Assembly: GCA_028023455.1 (NCBI GenBank)
Contig: JAQFVV010006273.1
Span: forward strand, 5,632,889 to 5,696,888
Source of the DNA: Epiperipatus broadwayi
Lineage: Eukaryota; Onychophora; Udeonychophora; Euonychophora; Peripatidae
Direction: 5' to 3'
Length of the DNA: 64,000 nucleotides
The notes beneath the pieces were generated by a model, which made no database searches, was not told where the DNA came from, and saw only the letters and a list, made by a program, of their open reading frames with translations. Below, piece by piece: positions 24,691 to 55,360 of the stretch (positions are counted from its first letter, which is position 1; the number at the start of each line of letters is the position of its first letter). Both the position numbers and the translations under genes were made by a program.

Positions 24691-27600
24691 ATGCTGATGA
24701 TGATTGTAATAATAAAAGAAAATTCAAAAAACTAGAAAGTCTGATGTTTTAATGAAAACTTATTGAGATAATGTTTCAGGATTAAACTCATTTTTTTTCT
24801 AATTAACTTAGTATTGTCAAGAAAAAAACAATATAATATCCAAAACATCACATGATCACCATTTCCTATGGTTACACAAGCTATTAATAACTGTCCACAC
24901 AGTAGTGCCACTCAGTGAAAGTCTTAGTAATCAATGGATTCAAGAAGTTTTGTACATAAAATCCTTATCTAGTGCCTACTCATCCAACAACCCCAGATTT
25001 TTTTCTAGGTTGTGACTTTCTCAGATCCAAGGATACCTCAAATAAAACCCTATGTGAGAAGATGAATAAAATAAAATAAAAGAGTAAAAATAGAAAACAA
25101 AAGTTATAAAATAAAAAAGTGTTTTAATGTATGATGATCTTTATTCTGCAATTGAATATTTGTTGAAAAATATAGTGGTAAATAATTCCCAGTTTCATCA
25201 TGATATCAAATCTATCTTCCTTGGCATGATATAAACTGTTATAAAGACTTTTGTGTATATATTTTATATATTTCCATACAAAAATTCTACCCCTCCCCCA
25301 CCATAAATTGACATTTTTATTTGTGAAAATATTGGGAACAATCTTATATTTATATGCTTCTTTGATATTCAAAACAAGAATAATAGTATAGTAGTGATAC
25401 AGAAAAATATATATATAAATTCAAAAATAAAATTTATATAGTACCTAAATAAGTTGAAATTATAGAATTAAATTCATTTAAATACAGGTATTAAAAATGC
25501 CATTTTTAAAAATTTTGGCATTGTCTATATGAAAATTCTAGTTAGATAGTGGTAATGAATATCTGTTGTTGTTTTTTTTCTCACTAATTAATCAGTGTTC
25601 ACCTAACAATATTTCTTTATGCTTCTGATTATTATTTATTTTTTGAAATATTTAACAAGAATTATAATAAAATATTAAGTAATTTACATCTCTCATGGAT
25701 TATGATCAAATATACACATTTATATAAACAAATGTATTAATAGTCATCATGTGATTATTTAAACAAATATTTGTTTCCAAAATAAAATTACAACTTTTAA
25801 TAAGATAATACTATTGAATGATTATTTTTTAATGTTAATTAAATTTAAATGAAAGATATAAAATAAATTAAGAGTGCCCATTATAGCTGAGTGGTTGCCA
25901 ATAGAGAGATGACAATTATTTTGGTTTCTTTCTAGTCAAAACATTGCTGTTGCTAATCATTATACCAATAATTTTTTGTGCAGTAGAAGAGTGGCTGAAT
26001 TTATATGGATAAATAATTCTATACAATTATAAATTCTACACAACATAAAGATTTAAGCAATGTTAATAAATATCAGCATAACCAAGATGATTTTGGGTAC
26101 TAAAACATTCTTGTATTAATTCTCAATTGAGAAAAAATTAGAAAAGTCTCAGCTAATTCAATTGAATAAAATTGTTATGCTTAGCTTGCCACTTGGATTT
26201 TCAAAGATTACATGATTTTTTAAATATTTAACCATACTGATTACATTAGATAGTAATTGAAATGAATTTATTTATTATTATGATTTGACTTCATATATAT
26301 ATATTGTAATAATTATTTCTAAATCAATAGCTATTTGTAACAATATTTATCAATTATATAAATATGTATTTGTAATTATTAAATTAATATAAAAGATATG
26401 TATTTGTAATTATAATTTGTAGCTATTTCAATTCATCATAGCATAGACAAAGAAAATATCAGCATTAAAGATTCTTGGTATTTATTTATATATTGGGGCA
26501 GTCATTTGAACAATAAAACATACTGGACATTGTCATCTAATAAAAATAATATTAAACATAGCAACTGAATAAAAGTACCCACTGTGAGATTCCTGGAGTG
26601 CCTTATGCTTATCTCCAATACTAGATTCTTCTAACAAAGAATCCTTCTATCCTTCTTTCCAAATATATAAGACCATTCATGGTCATATGCACACACTGGT
26701 GCTATTCATGACAACTTATAAAAAAATATATTTTATAAAACTAATATTATGAAGTTGGAAAGGGATGATATCACTCTTTATTCAGTTTAGCTAAGTACAT
26801 GTGTTTTCCCATGAGCGCCACTAGATTGTTTTCAATCCAGATAAGTATCTATTTATAGTGTACTTGAGTTCAAACTCATTCAATACATATTTATTACACA
26901 TGACTTGGATGACTATTGAACAAAAATGACATTCTTACATTTTATCTATATTGATAAAATTACAAGATCCCAATATTACCAAAGTTTATACTATAGATCA
27001 AAGATTCTTATAGACATTGCTAGCTCATTAGCGTATATTGATGAACAGACATGTATAATCCTATTAATGGCTTCTAAACAAGCATGTGAAGACCATTATT
27101 GATATTGATGGCCATTTAAATAAATTATTTATCACAATAAAGGTAATAATGATGATGATGATAATAATATCATAATAATGATAATAATAGTAATGTCATA
27201 ATAATGATTATAATAGTGATGATGATACCAGCCATGGCTTATCAATAAACTCACAACAATAAATTCATCTTTATAAACTTATAGGCATCTATTAAAATTA
27301 TCATATTCATACTGGGATTTAATAATACTAATGGTGATGATTGATCATCATGAATCTCTTTGCATAATCTTCAATTTTATATAAACCCCTATTTACTAAA
27401 ATATATTCATTACGCTAAACGTTAAATTTAATGATTATAATTTATTAATGATGATTGATGGCGATCATAACTTTTATATAGTATTATTTGAAACATTTTT
27501 AACTAATAACATGATATCCATCTTTGATGAGGATGATCTAAATTCATGGACACAACACAATTTTAGCTTTCTATGTTGAACTATAATTATCAAAATTTGG

Positions 27601-30102
27601 TTATTCTCAAGCATAATCCTTAAATACTTAAATATCAACATTCTAGTTTACCTATTATTTTGCGGACGCTTAATATTTGCAAGTGATTGCTCAATATATA
27701 TGAATGGTAATACTTAATAACTGCGAGCAATGATGCTGATTTAAAATGATAGAATTAAGACAAAAAAAAAAAAAAACACAATATTCTTAATAATAACTCG
27801 GAAACCAATTAAGATATATAATTATATTTTATTAACACTACTACTCTTTCTTTCCTTCTTTAAAGTCAAATCGACAATTAAATAAATGGCTTATTACCAT
27901 ATTAATTTAATACAAAAATTAATATAAAATTTTATATAAGTATAAGCAAATAAACTTAATATATAGGTTTGTCACTTTTCTTGATATCTCAAAATAAGCT
28001 GTTTTAACTCAATATTAAAAAAAATACATATTCTATAAATGCTTATTTAAGACTTTTCTTACTTATCATATCATAAAATAAATTTCAGGTGATACTTGTA
28101 TATGTCATTGCATTTCCATTCAAATGTAATGCCCTACTTTTTAATTTACCATTTTAAACTAATCATATATAACCTATTCTTTGATGTGTTTGGATAAGCA
28201 GTTACACATTCACGCATTCGGTAATGTTAACATATATGTTTAAAATGTATACCCAAAAATCACATATATAAAAATATCTTTTTCTTTTGCAACCTTATAG
28301 CGAAAGAAAATAAAATACATATATTAATTTTTAATATGCAACAAGATAAAATAAAAATAAAAAACATTATAAATGCATATATCTATAGGTTGCTCATTAT
28401 CATTAACAACTGAAGAACAATTTTAAAAAAAAAAAAACATTTCAACATTACAATATATAATAAAAAAAAAATAATGAAAAATTTAAGTTTAAAGATTTAA
28501 ACTATGTTTGTGCTATGTTGTGAGATATTGCAAATAACTATAGATAAACAAGTCTTTAATGTTTCTGTATCAAAAAAGAAAATTGCTTTGACCAGTAAAT
28601 TAAGGTTTACTTTTAATAAGTAAAAGAATAAAATCGGTTAAAGAAAGTTCATATTTACCCGTCTATTTTTTACTTCTTATTAATGTCCTGAGTTTGAATT
28701 TTCAGACTGCTTGTCTTTGCTCACTAACAACAACGACAACAAAAAAAAAAAGAAAGTTATTGCAGATACTTTTAAGATAATGCTGAATCAATTGACTTGC
28801 TTTCTTTTCTTCAATTCCATTATTATTCACTGTTGGTTGGCTTCCTTCTACCATTTTAAAAAAAAAATTATTATAAGTCCTTTGAATAAGTAGGTACCGG
28901 TGGATTTGCTTGTCTCTTTCTTTTTTAAAAAATACTTGCTGTTGACACTTTAGATGATTGAGGTAAATCAACAAAAATTTGTTTTATGGCTTCAAACTTG
29001 GTTCTACACGGCTGTTATAAATTTTCTTTTCATCCTATTTCCTGTTCTCCATTCATTTGAAGGTAATGAACTTTTCATAAGCCAGGAATTAGAAACCAAG
29101 CATTCCATATAGCTTGTGTGTTTGGCCTCAAAATCTTTCATTTTGTTGGTTAGTACTGGATACATGACTTCATAGATAGATCAGCGATTTTGACTCCTTC
29201 TGTATAAATCAGGAAGTAGACCAATGGTTTAGCAATGCAAAAGCATAGTATTATGCAGAGCTAAATATGTTAATATCATTTTTTATATAATTAGGACTAA
29301 CTTCTTATAAATTCAATCTTGTTCCATTTCTCTTTTCTCCTTTAATATTGCTGGTTTGTTTTATATAAACGCACATTTCATTTGCTCTTGTTTTTTCAAC
29401 TTTCCAAGAGTGAGAGAAAAAAAAAATAAAGCGTTCACTCTCTTTTTTAAAAAAAAAAAGATTTTATGACTAACCGATCATCTCTTTAAATAATTTTAAG
29501 ACTAATTGCTTCATCTCTTAAAAAATTTATGACTGTCTCTTCATCTCTCTAAAAAAAATTTTTTGACTGACTGATTAAAAAAATTGCTTCAATCATTTAT
29601 ATCGCGAATTTCAGCCCTAAAAAAAAAAAACATCTGGAGATCTTATCTTAAAAAATCAAAGCTTCACAAGTTTGACGGTCACAATCAATGACGACTTATA
29701 ATTGATCGCTATCATCTACATCAAAGCACCTCTTTTGTAAAAATAATTTTAAGATACAGATAACAAACAAAGCTGGTCATCTATAGACATCAGAAATAAG
29801 TGTAAAAGCATCTTTGTGTTTGTACAGATCTATTCATTGTTTCACACGTGTACAATTTTTATCTCCTAATCTAACAGTTTTATTTTACACCTTTCTGATT
29901 TACTCTATTTTAACAAAATGAAAGTTAAATAAATTTAACACATATTATTTAATAAAATATTATATAATAAATCATAAAAAGAACTGCTTATTCATAATAA
30001 TAGATTTATACATATAAATCTCTGTATGTATAAAAGAATAAAAAAATTTTTTTTTTTTTTAAATAATTGAATACTGTATGTATATGTACAATATATATAT
30101 AT
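24691..30102. other. Gene-poor AT-rich region upstream of the FMO gene
   Basis: No coding sequence was recognised. It holds an imperfect GAT/AAT tract (about 27140-27230), a weak tRNA-like stretch near 25878 (tatagctgagtggtt), many poly(A)/poly(T) runs, and a slightly less AT-rich stretch at 28980-29240 without a clear frame. The untranslated first FMO exon should lie somewhere here or further left, but nothing in the sequence marks it. Confidence 0.5.
29455..29600. repeat. Degenerate tandem repeat of about 35 bp
   Basis: Three to four units share the pattern ttatgactaa, cttcatctctt and a run of A followed by T (29460, 29500, 29530, 29565). Units differ by substitutions and A-run length. Confidence 0.5.
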
Positions 30103-30410
30103 GATCACTAGATGGAGCTTTACCAATAGCTCCTAATAAGCTTTTGTTTACATAAATGCCAAGAGAGATAGAATTCAATATCTCTTTCGTTGTCTTCATC
30201 TCCAGAGCAGCTGCTTTCGAACTAGTTGGCTCACATCAGTGAAGGGTAGGGAGACTAGAAACTAGATCTGAAAGCGATATTGAATTCTATCTCTCTTGGC
30301 ATTTATGCAAACAAAAGCTTGTTAGGAGCTATTGGTAAAGCTCCATCTAGTGATCATAAAATGCAAGCTAAAAGCAAGTTACGAAATTTATAACTTGTTT
30401 TGTTTATCAT
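30103..30410. mobile_element. Short foldback element 0.5 kb upstream of the FMO start
   Basis: Arms 30103-30182 and 30276-30355 are inverted copies of about 80 bases with about two differences, both beginning GATCACTAGATGGAGCTTTA. The 93-base loop includes ctagaaactagatctgaaag, also present in the larger foldback at 19979. Beyond the right arm, aagcaagttacgaaatttat matches the outer module of that larger element. The near-identity of the arms points to a young or structure-maintained copy. Confidence 0.85.
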
Positions 30411-30901
30411 ATATATATAATCTTTTTACACATTTTTTCACTTCATTTTTAATTTTTATTATTCTTCTATAATATTTTTTGTCTCCTAATATAAAATAAA
30501 CAAATTAATATAAAATCTTGATTGTTTATGTTCAATTAACACTGTTAATTCTCTTCAACATTATTTAACTAATAGACTTTTATAATTATATTATATATCT
30601 GCATAAAAAAGGAAACATCTTAAGTGTTTATTAATAGATTGTTATTAACCAGTATACTTATTGTGCTGGAACACAGACCAGAAATTACATTTGCCATCAC
30701 AGAATTTGTTTAAAAGATCTTACATAGGAATAATGTCTGTTTATTTAAAAACAAAACATACACTTTAACTTCATAAACAACTACATATACTATTGATTTA
30801 ACTTTTCAAAAAGATCTTTAACTTGTTTCTTATGATTAGATTTAAGTCTTATATGATAGTACTTTCATAAACAAGGCCTTAATAATATATTTTTATTTCA
30901 G

Positions 30902-49032
<18,131 letters not shown>

Positions 49033-50598
49033 GTTAACATTTTTTAAATTAATTTAATTTAATTAATACAATAATAATAAATGTGATAATTTTATTTTAA
49101 TCGTTCTATGTTTGGGTCATTTTCTCTCAATATATATATTCAATTTTTTTTTCAGAGAATTCCTCATCAACTCTATCATATTACAATAATAGATATATAT
49201 ACACTATAATTTACAAGTAGCAAGCTTTTTGCACTTACCACTTTGACATAAATCATTTTAGATAAATACACTAACCCAAATGTGAATTTTAAGCATTAAT
49301 TAAAATTATTATATCTGTTGTTAATTATACATAAACACATGAAATGTTAAAACTTAATTTGTCTTTTTCAGTGTGTAATATCTTTAAAAACACAAATAAA
49401 ACTACCATTTCATATATGTTATGCTTTAACTTATAAGTGTCAAACTTTCTGCAATCACAACTTTCATACCACCTACTCAAGATAAATACATTGATGATTC
49501 CAAATAATTATTTATTAAAATAATTATTGCCTCTTTTTCAGATATAAATTTTAACTATAACTATAGTTAAAAATGAATAATTTAATATCGATTAGTACAA
49601 ATTATTAACTTATGTGTGAAATTGTGACTTGGTCCAACTAATAAGTTCTAGTTCAATTGTAAATGTATAGCTCATGAATCATTTATTTTATTCACATATC
49701 TTTATTCATATGTTCCAAGAATGTATGGCTGAATGAAAACTATATATATATATATATATAAACCATTATACAATTACAAATATTCAGTAATGCCCTCTGT
49801 TTAAAAGTCTATATCTCAATAATAGCGAACTTAATGGTTTATATATTTGTATAATTATTTCAGTTAGTGTTAACAGTAACTTTCTTTATATATATATATA
49901 TATTGTAATCTTCTCTTCCAGTTCTTCCACATACCTCTCTATCTGCCTTACCCTACTTTCTTTATTATACTCCTACTATAGTAGCTCAATAATAAACCAT
50001 CAAGTATACCAACAATAAAATATAAGACTTTTTATAGGGTTTAAACTTGCTAAATATTAAAACATAAGATAAACTTTAGGGATGATTACAAGAGAGCAGT
50101 TTTAACATTGAGAAGTATATAAAATACACTCCACAATGGCATTGCTATTGTGAAAACTCTCCTACTATCATCCTATTATAATCATTAAGAAAATCCCCAC
50201 AACAAACAATGACTAACATAATATTTCATTTAAATAATGATTTAAACTTCTAGGATTTAAGAATCTCAAAATAAGAACACTAACAAAATTACATTGCTTA
50301 AAATAATTGATGCTATCCTATGGCTATCTCAGGGATCATAAATATTCTATTCTAAAATCCAATTGAATTTATATATATATGTTCATTAGTTAATATATGG
50401 AAATAACGTTTTTGGAGAGAAATAAGAAGTTTATGCATTTATTTATAACTCAGCATTACTAAAAAGTCCATTCCTATTTGAAAAGAACACATTTATGCTG
50501 TTTTCTTTTCCTTTTTACATAGATTTAAATTGCAACATCTTACATACATGCATATTTTAAGTACATAACTGCACCACATAGCACAATTTACATATGCA
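49033..50598. other. FMO intron 4 or 3' region
   Basis: Begins with the donor GTTAAC. A candidate acceptor, ttttttttcag, ends at 49155 (see findings). Two similar phrases near 49220 and 49435 (gtagcaagctttttgc against gtgtcaaactttctgc, each followed by accac and gataaataca) mark a diverged direct repeat of about 215 bases. TA microsatellites are at 49741-49760 and 49888-49902. Confidence 0.45.
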
Positions 50599-51133
50599 TA
50601 TATATTTTAAGGTTTGTAATTCTGAAAGAGTTAATATAGTGGGTGAATGCTAACTAATTAAGAGATGTATTTTATTGAATTAGGCTTGATAGATAATAAT
50701 GGTGTGATGAAGCTTTGATTATAAGAAAATAAGTATTCTAGAGTAATTATTATTAACATAAGTATAAGAATAAATCTTAGGAAAAGTAGATTAAATTATT
50801 TAAGAGAAGATAACCATTTAATAAAAACATACTATTACAAACCTTAATTAACCTTCTATTAAAAACTGAATCTAACTATAATAATATGACATGGAAATTA
50901 AAATTCATTATCTACTCATTACCTACCCTTAAATAATTTAATCTATTTTTTCTAAGATTTATTCTTATACTTATGTTAATAACAATTACTCTAGAATACT
51001 TATTTTCTTATAATCAAAGCTTCACCACACCATTATTATCTATCAAGTCCAATTCAATGAAATACATCTCTTAATTAGTTAGCATTCATACACTATAATT
51101 AACTCCTTGAGAATTACAAACCTTTAAATATAT
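50599..51133. mobile_element. Inverted-repeat (foldback/MITE-like) element, about 535 bp
   Basis: Arm 1 (about 50599-50807) and arm 2 (about 50924-51133) are inverted copies of about 209 bases. Both contain gctaactaattaagagatg, gatagataataatggtgtg and attctagagtaatt in the same order when arm 2 is reversed, with scattered differences. The loop is about 116 bases. It shares no modules with the other three foldbacks. The outer ends lie in TATATTTAA and I could not fix a target duplication. Confidence 0.88.
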
Positions 51134-52992
51134 TTGGTTAGTAACTTGTACTCTGATATTATATAATACTTTTAAATTATGATATAACATATATTTCAAC
51201 TTGAATTACAAAATTAGAATGTGACTCTCAAACATACTAATGACTTCTATTGTATGTTCTCCCTTTTGTAATACTTAATAGTATTTTTCACATGGTCTTC
51301 AAAATTCTGTTATATCTAAATAAAGATGAAGTACCATAAGCTTTCTTTAATAGTTGTAATTTAAAAGCAATTAATAGTTAATGTATTCATTATAAACTCT
51401 CAAGCATAACTTCTCAAATGAGGCATGTAAACAAAATATATGTATAATTTTATGGGAATGATGTGCTTTATTGATATGACCTTGTGATGAAAGTGGCTCT
51501 CAGACACAATGAAATTAATACTATAAAGTTTAAATCAAAATGGTCATTTATTTACAATAAAACTAATAAATAACAAACATATATAAACATTAGATTAAAT
51601 ACTTCATTAATAATAAAAAAAATAAGCATGAAAACTGTTTATACATTGATAATAAATTATTTACCTTCTTTACAAATAAACTTAGTCATTATTATATACC
51701 ATTACCCCTTTCCTTCATTTGTCTTTCAGTTCTTTTGAAATTATAGATTTATTATTTTATTATATATGCTTTCATACTAATATGCTATAGTTACATCATT
51801 CATGAGTCATCTGGTCTTTTCACAATCATTTTTCATATTACCTAATATTTTGTAAATCCCAATATATTGATAATCTTGTAATAGTTAAATTATATTTTAT
51901 ATTTAAAATTTGGTCTAAAATATTACATTTCCATCTTAATAACAAAGTTATTACTGATGTGGTAAAAATAAAAAAATAAAAGATAATATTTATAATGTAA
52001 TTAAAACTAATACTAAACTAAGAACTCTTTCCATATCATACCATTCATTTATGCCTCCATTCTCTCTATCATTTATATTTTATAGTGTTCTTTAATCTGT
52101 TATTTTTACTCATCTAGTAATTTATTTAAATTTTATTCAACTATATAGAACATTTGTTCTGCACACGGTTTTACCTTCAAGTCAATCTATCAAGATTTAG
52201 AAAGAAATTATAAAATCCTTCAAATATTTTATTTACCTTTGATGCCTCCTATATTATTATTTACCTAAAACTTTATCGATGAGAAACTGATTTTATTAAA
52301 TAATATTTCAATAATATATCTTAATAAAAAGGATGGAAGTTTCTTTTAAATATGAGGTATCATATTTTGGCAGACAGTCATTATCTTAATGATTCTACCC
52401 CCATTTTACCCTGGTTTTCTTCCCTGAGCACTTGCAGTATATACTATCTTCATTTCTTGTAGGAAGCCTCTTTCCAACAAATATATGGGTATCACACAGA
52501 TTACTCCCACTTAATTAGTCCTCAGTTCTTCAGGTTGATATTTTATTCTATCCTGGAATTTTGACTCATCTTTCTCGATTGTGTATTACTCTACTAATTC
52601 TAGACTAACAACTTAATATAATCTTCCCCATACAATTATTTTCTATCCATATCTACAATCATGTTACACAACAAATAATCTATTTCAATTATTATTATCA
52701 ATAGGATATTTTTATAGCAAATGAGATCATGATGATTGTCTTACATCAACATTCATTTTTTCCTAATTTCATAAATACTTTATATTTTATAATGTTCGTC
52801 ATTCCTTTCAGCTAATCCTATTACACTTAATTTTTTAAAGTACATACAGGTCAAAACACACACTTTCACATTATAACTCATGATTACTCTCTTCCTATAT
52901 TTAAGCATACCTTGTATACCAAATTACAAAGATAAATTCTTTAAATTGTCACTATAACAAATACTTTGCGTTTATATTTCATTTTAAACAAG
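51134..52992. other. Region without recognised genes, C-rich and G-poor on the plus strand
   Basis: No coding sequence supported. From about 51660 to 52700 the plus strand carries far more C than G (for example 16 C and 2 G in 52021-52080), the opposite of 42300-43200. Confidence 0.45.
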
Positions 52993-53008
52993 AAAAATAT
53001 TAGCGATA

Positions 53009-53113
53009 GTCAAGCATTGATGGTCGAAAGGTCAGCGACAACTGCTTTACAAGCAGTTCTCCCAGGATAGAGGGTTCACTTTCCGGCTGATGTTATAACA
53101 CATGAGAGAAAAA
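53009..53113 (+). repeat. tRNA-derived SINE with 16-bp target duplication
   Basis: The body starts GTCAAGCATTGATGGTCGAA. It has a tRNA-like plan: acceptor-stem-like AGCATTG, A-box-like TGGTCGAAAGGTC, an anticodon-arm-like ctgctttacaagcag, a short variable arm, a B box GGTTCACTTTCC and GCTGATGTTAT, then CACATGAGAG and poly(A). The flanks AAAAATATTAGCGATA (52993-53008, repeated 53114-53129) are identical, showing a recent insertion. Confidence 0.93.
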
Positions 53114-53276
53114 AAAAATATTAGCGATAAATTCAAAATTAAAATCTTTTTTTTTTTTAAAACCCATTTCCAGTTTTTAATTTAATATTACCATGGTTAC
53201 TCTTTAAATGTGTACCATTCTTTGCGCATTGAGTTACTTCTTCTGTCTTCTCTCAGCTTAAACAAAACATGAACAA

Positions 53277-53353
53277 GTCAAGCTTTGTTAGCCGAGAGGT
53301 CATTGCAGCCGCTTGCCGCGTCCCGGTCGATGCTATGACATATGAAAAAAAAA
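53277..53353 (+). repeat. Short tRNA-derived SINE with 13-bp target duplication
   Basis: It starts GTCAAGCTTTGTTAGCCGAG and ends GATGCTATGACATATG plus 13 or more A. It is flanked by aaaacatgaacaa (53264-53276 and 53354-53366). It lacks the variable-arm segment and the full B box of its neighbour (gcttgccgcgtcccggtcga instead), so it is an internally deleted copy, yet the clear duplication shows it moved in this form or lost bases later. Confidence 0.92.
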
Positions 53354-53366
53354 AAAACATGAACAA

Positions 53367-54820
53367 ACAAGCACACACTAACTGGCCAAAATTTTAAATT
53401 GGGTGCATTCTTCCTTCTTAGATAGTTTTAATTTGCAAACACATAGTCTTGCTCTTTAAAATATGCTACGAAAAGTTTACTAAATATTCTTAAAATCTCA
53501 CATTATTCTCCCATGCTGCACAAACTCTAAAAAAAATTCAAATAAGTCATCAATAAGTTTACTTTTTTGATTTCTCTCCTTTTCCTGGGATTGTAAAATT
53601 TTAAACACACATCGGATAATTCATTTAAATCTGTAGCTTGTAGTACATTTTAATCTGTTATCTTTGCTCAATTAAAAGTTGCACAGATTTTTTTTCTAAA
53701 TAGTAAGTTAAACATTTTCTTCAGAATTTTGCAAAAAAATATTTCACATGAATCAATTGTTTAATTCAAAACGAATATTACTTTTTTTTTTCATAAATCC
53801 CTCTCCACTAATTAACTATTTTTAACGTTCACTAAAATATTTCTATCAGCTTTACAAATTTAATTCTATGAATTTTGAATTTGTTTTCCACATTTAATCT
53901 ATGATCAATAAAAATGCTTAATTTAAAATAGATAAATCAATGCTTTTTACATTATTGCAATTATATTTCTTTTTGAAGCAATATTTTTGTTTTTCCTATA
54001 TCATGAGGTATCTCAGGCAAAAAATTAAAATAACAACTTGATTTTTCAAACTTCTTTGTGGTTATCTTGGCTACAAGAAGATGATCAAGATTGACACTTT
54101 GGTCGTAATGAAGATTAGTTTAGCTTACTCAATGGTGTTAATAATTACTTGAAAATATTTTAGACTGCTTTTTAATTTTTTTTTTTTTTTTTTACATAAG
54201 ACTTTAAATATTTTTTTAAGCTTTAGAATTGTTTTCACAGTGAAATAAAAATTGAGATTGCTATCTGCTTTTTAAATTTTCTTGAATCTTTTTTCTTCCA
54301 GATCGTCTGCATGATTTTTTTCTTAAAAATGCAGAGATAACTTGACGCCAGAGAACTATTTATTGACCTTTCATTGGTCAAATTCCAACTCAACTTGTAC
54401 CATTTTTAAACAAAATGTTTTTTTCTGTTTCTATTTGAAATATTAAAATCTATAAATATTTTTACAAACGAAATTAATTTAAATCATTTCTTTAAGACCA
54501 AGTTTTAGTTGTGATCATTTTTTTAATAAATGATATTATTAATTGAATATATTCCTAAAGTTTAATAATAATAATTTTTGTTTAAAAGATATTATCATTA
54601 CAATAATTTTAAAATAAATTCTTATCTTGTAGTAAATAATTGTTCCTTCTTTCATTGATTACAATTTTATGTTTTTAGCTTTTTAAAGGAGCATTTGTTT
54701 TGAAAATAAATTAAGGTCAAATTTATAAGCAATGATGTTTATTTAGATTGGCATCTATTGTATTAAGATTAATAGTAGATTATATTATAAATAACAATTA
54801 TTAAATATGTATAGAATTTT
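53367..54820. other. Region without recognised genes
   Basis: AT-rich, with T-runs (14 or more T at about 54177-54193). A perfect-looking acceptor near 54300 (ttttcttccag) is followed by only 14 open codons, so no exon is called. Confidence 0.45.
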
Positions 54821-55360
54821 AAACAAAGAGCTTTGCTAATTGCTCAACAAGCTTTGTGATAAATACTTAGCAAAAAAAAGCATTTAAAATATCTCTATCA
54901 GAAACCACACCCAAATACCAGACCAATGGTTTCATACTTTGGCACTCCTCAGTGAGGTGCTAGGATAGTTTCAGACACTAGATCTAAAAATACCAGCCCA
55001 AAGCCAGCATTTATCTAAGAGTTAACCATTGAGTAGCAAATCTGAAATTTTCAGACATTTAAATGTCTTCAAACCCAGCTACCTAATGCATATAGCTATA
55101 TGGGGCTGAGAGATCTTCAGCCAAACCAATATAAGATTACTTAAGACTTAAAGCAAAGACTATAAATAGTCAATAAAAATAAAAAATAGAGTTATATATC
55201 ACATAACCCCCACTTCTTTTTTTAAGCATGTTTTCTGAAAGAGATATTTTAAATGCTTTCTCTTGCTAAGCATTTATCACAAAGCTTATTGAGCAATTAG
55301 CAAAGCTCTTTGTTTATATTTTACAAGCTTAAAAAAAAGTGGGGTCATGTGATATATGAG
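54821..55360. mobile_element. Foldback element related to that at 19979
   Basis: Arms 54821-54904 and 55232-55315 are inverted copies of about 84 bases (aaacaaagagctttgctaat on the left). Inside lie modules shared with 19979-21255: cactagatctaaaa, agccagcatttat, catttaaatgtcttcaaacc and tatagctatatggggctgag. A second, nested inverted pair (atatatcacataaccccc at about 55193 and tggggtcatgtgatatat at about 55341) surrounds the right arm. There is no coding capacity. Confidence 0.85.

Noticed and set aside
53009-53113. A functional tRNA gene
   Set aside because: The arms are mismatched, the copy ends in poly(A) and has a target-site duplication, so it is a SINE and not a tRNA gene.
54290-54345. 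FMO exon after the acceptor ttttcttccag
   Set aside because: Only 14 codons are open in the required phase and none resembles the FMO sequence after FATGY.
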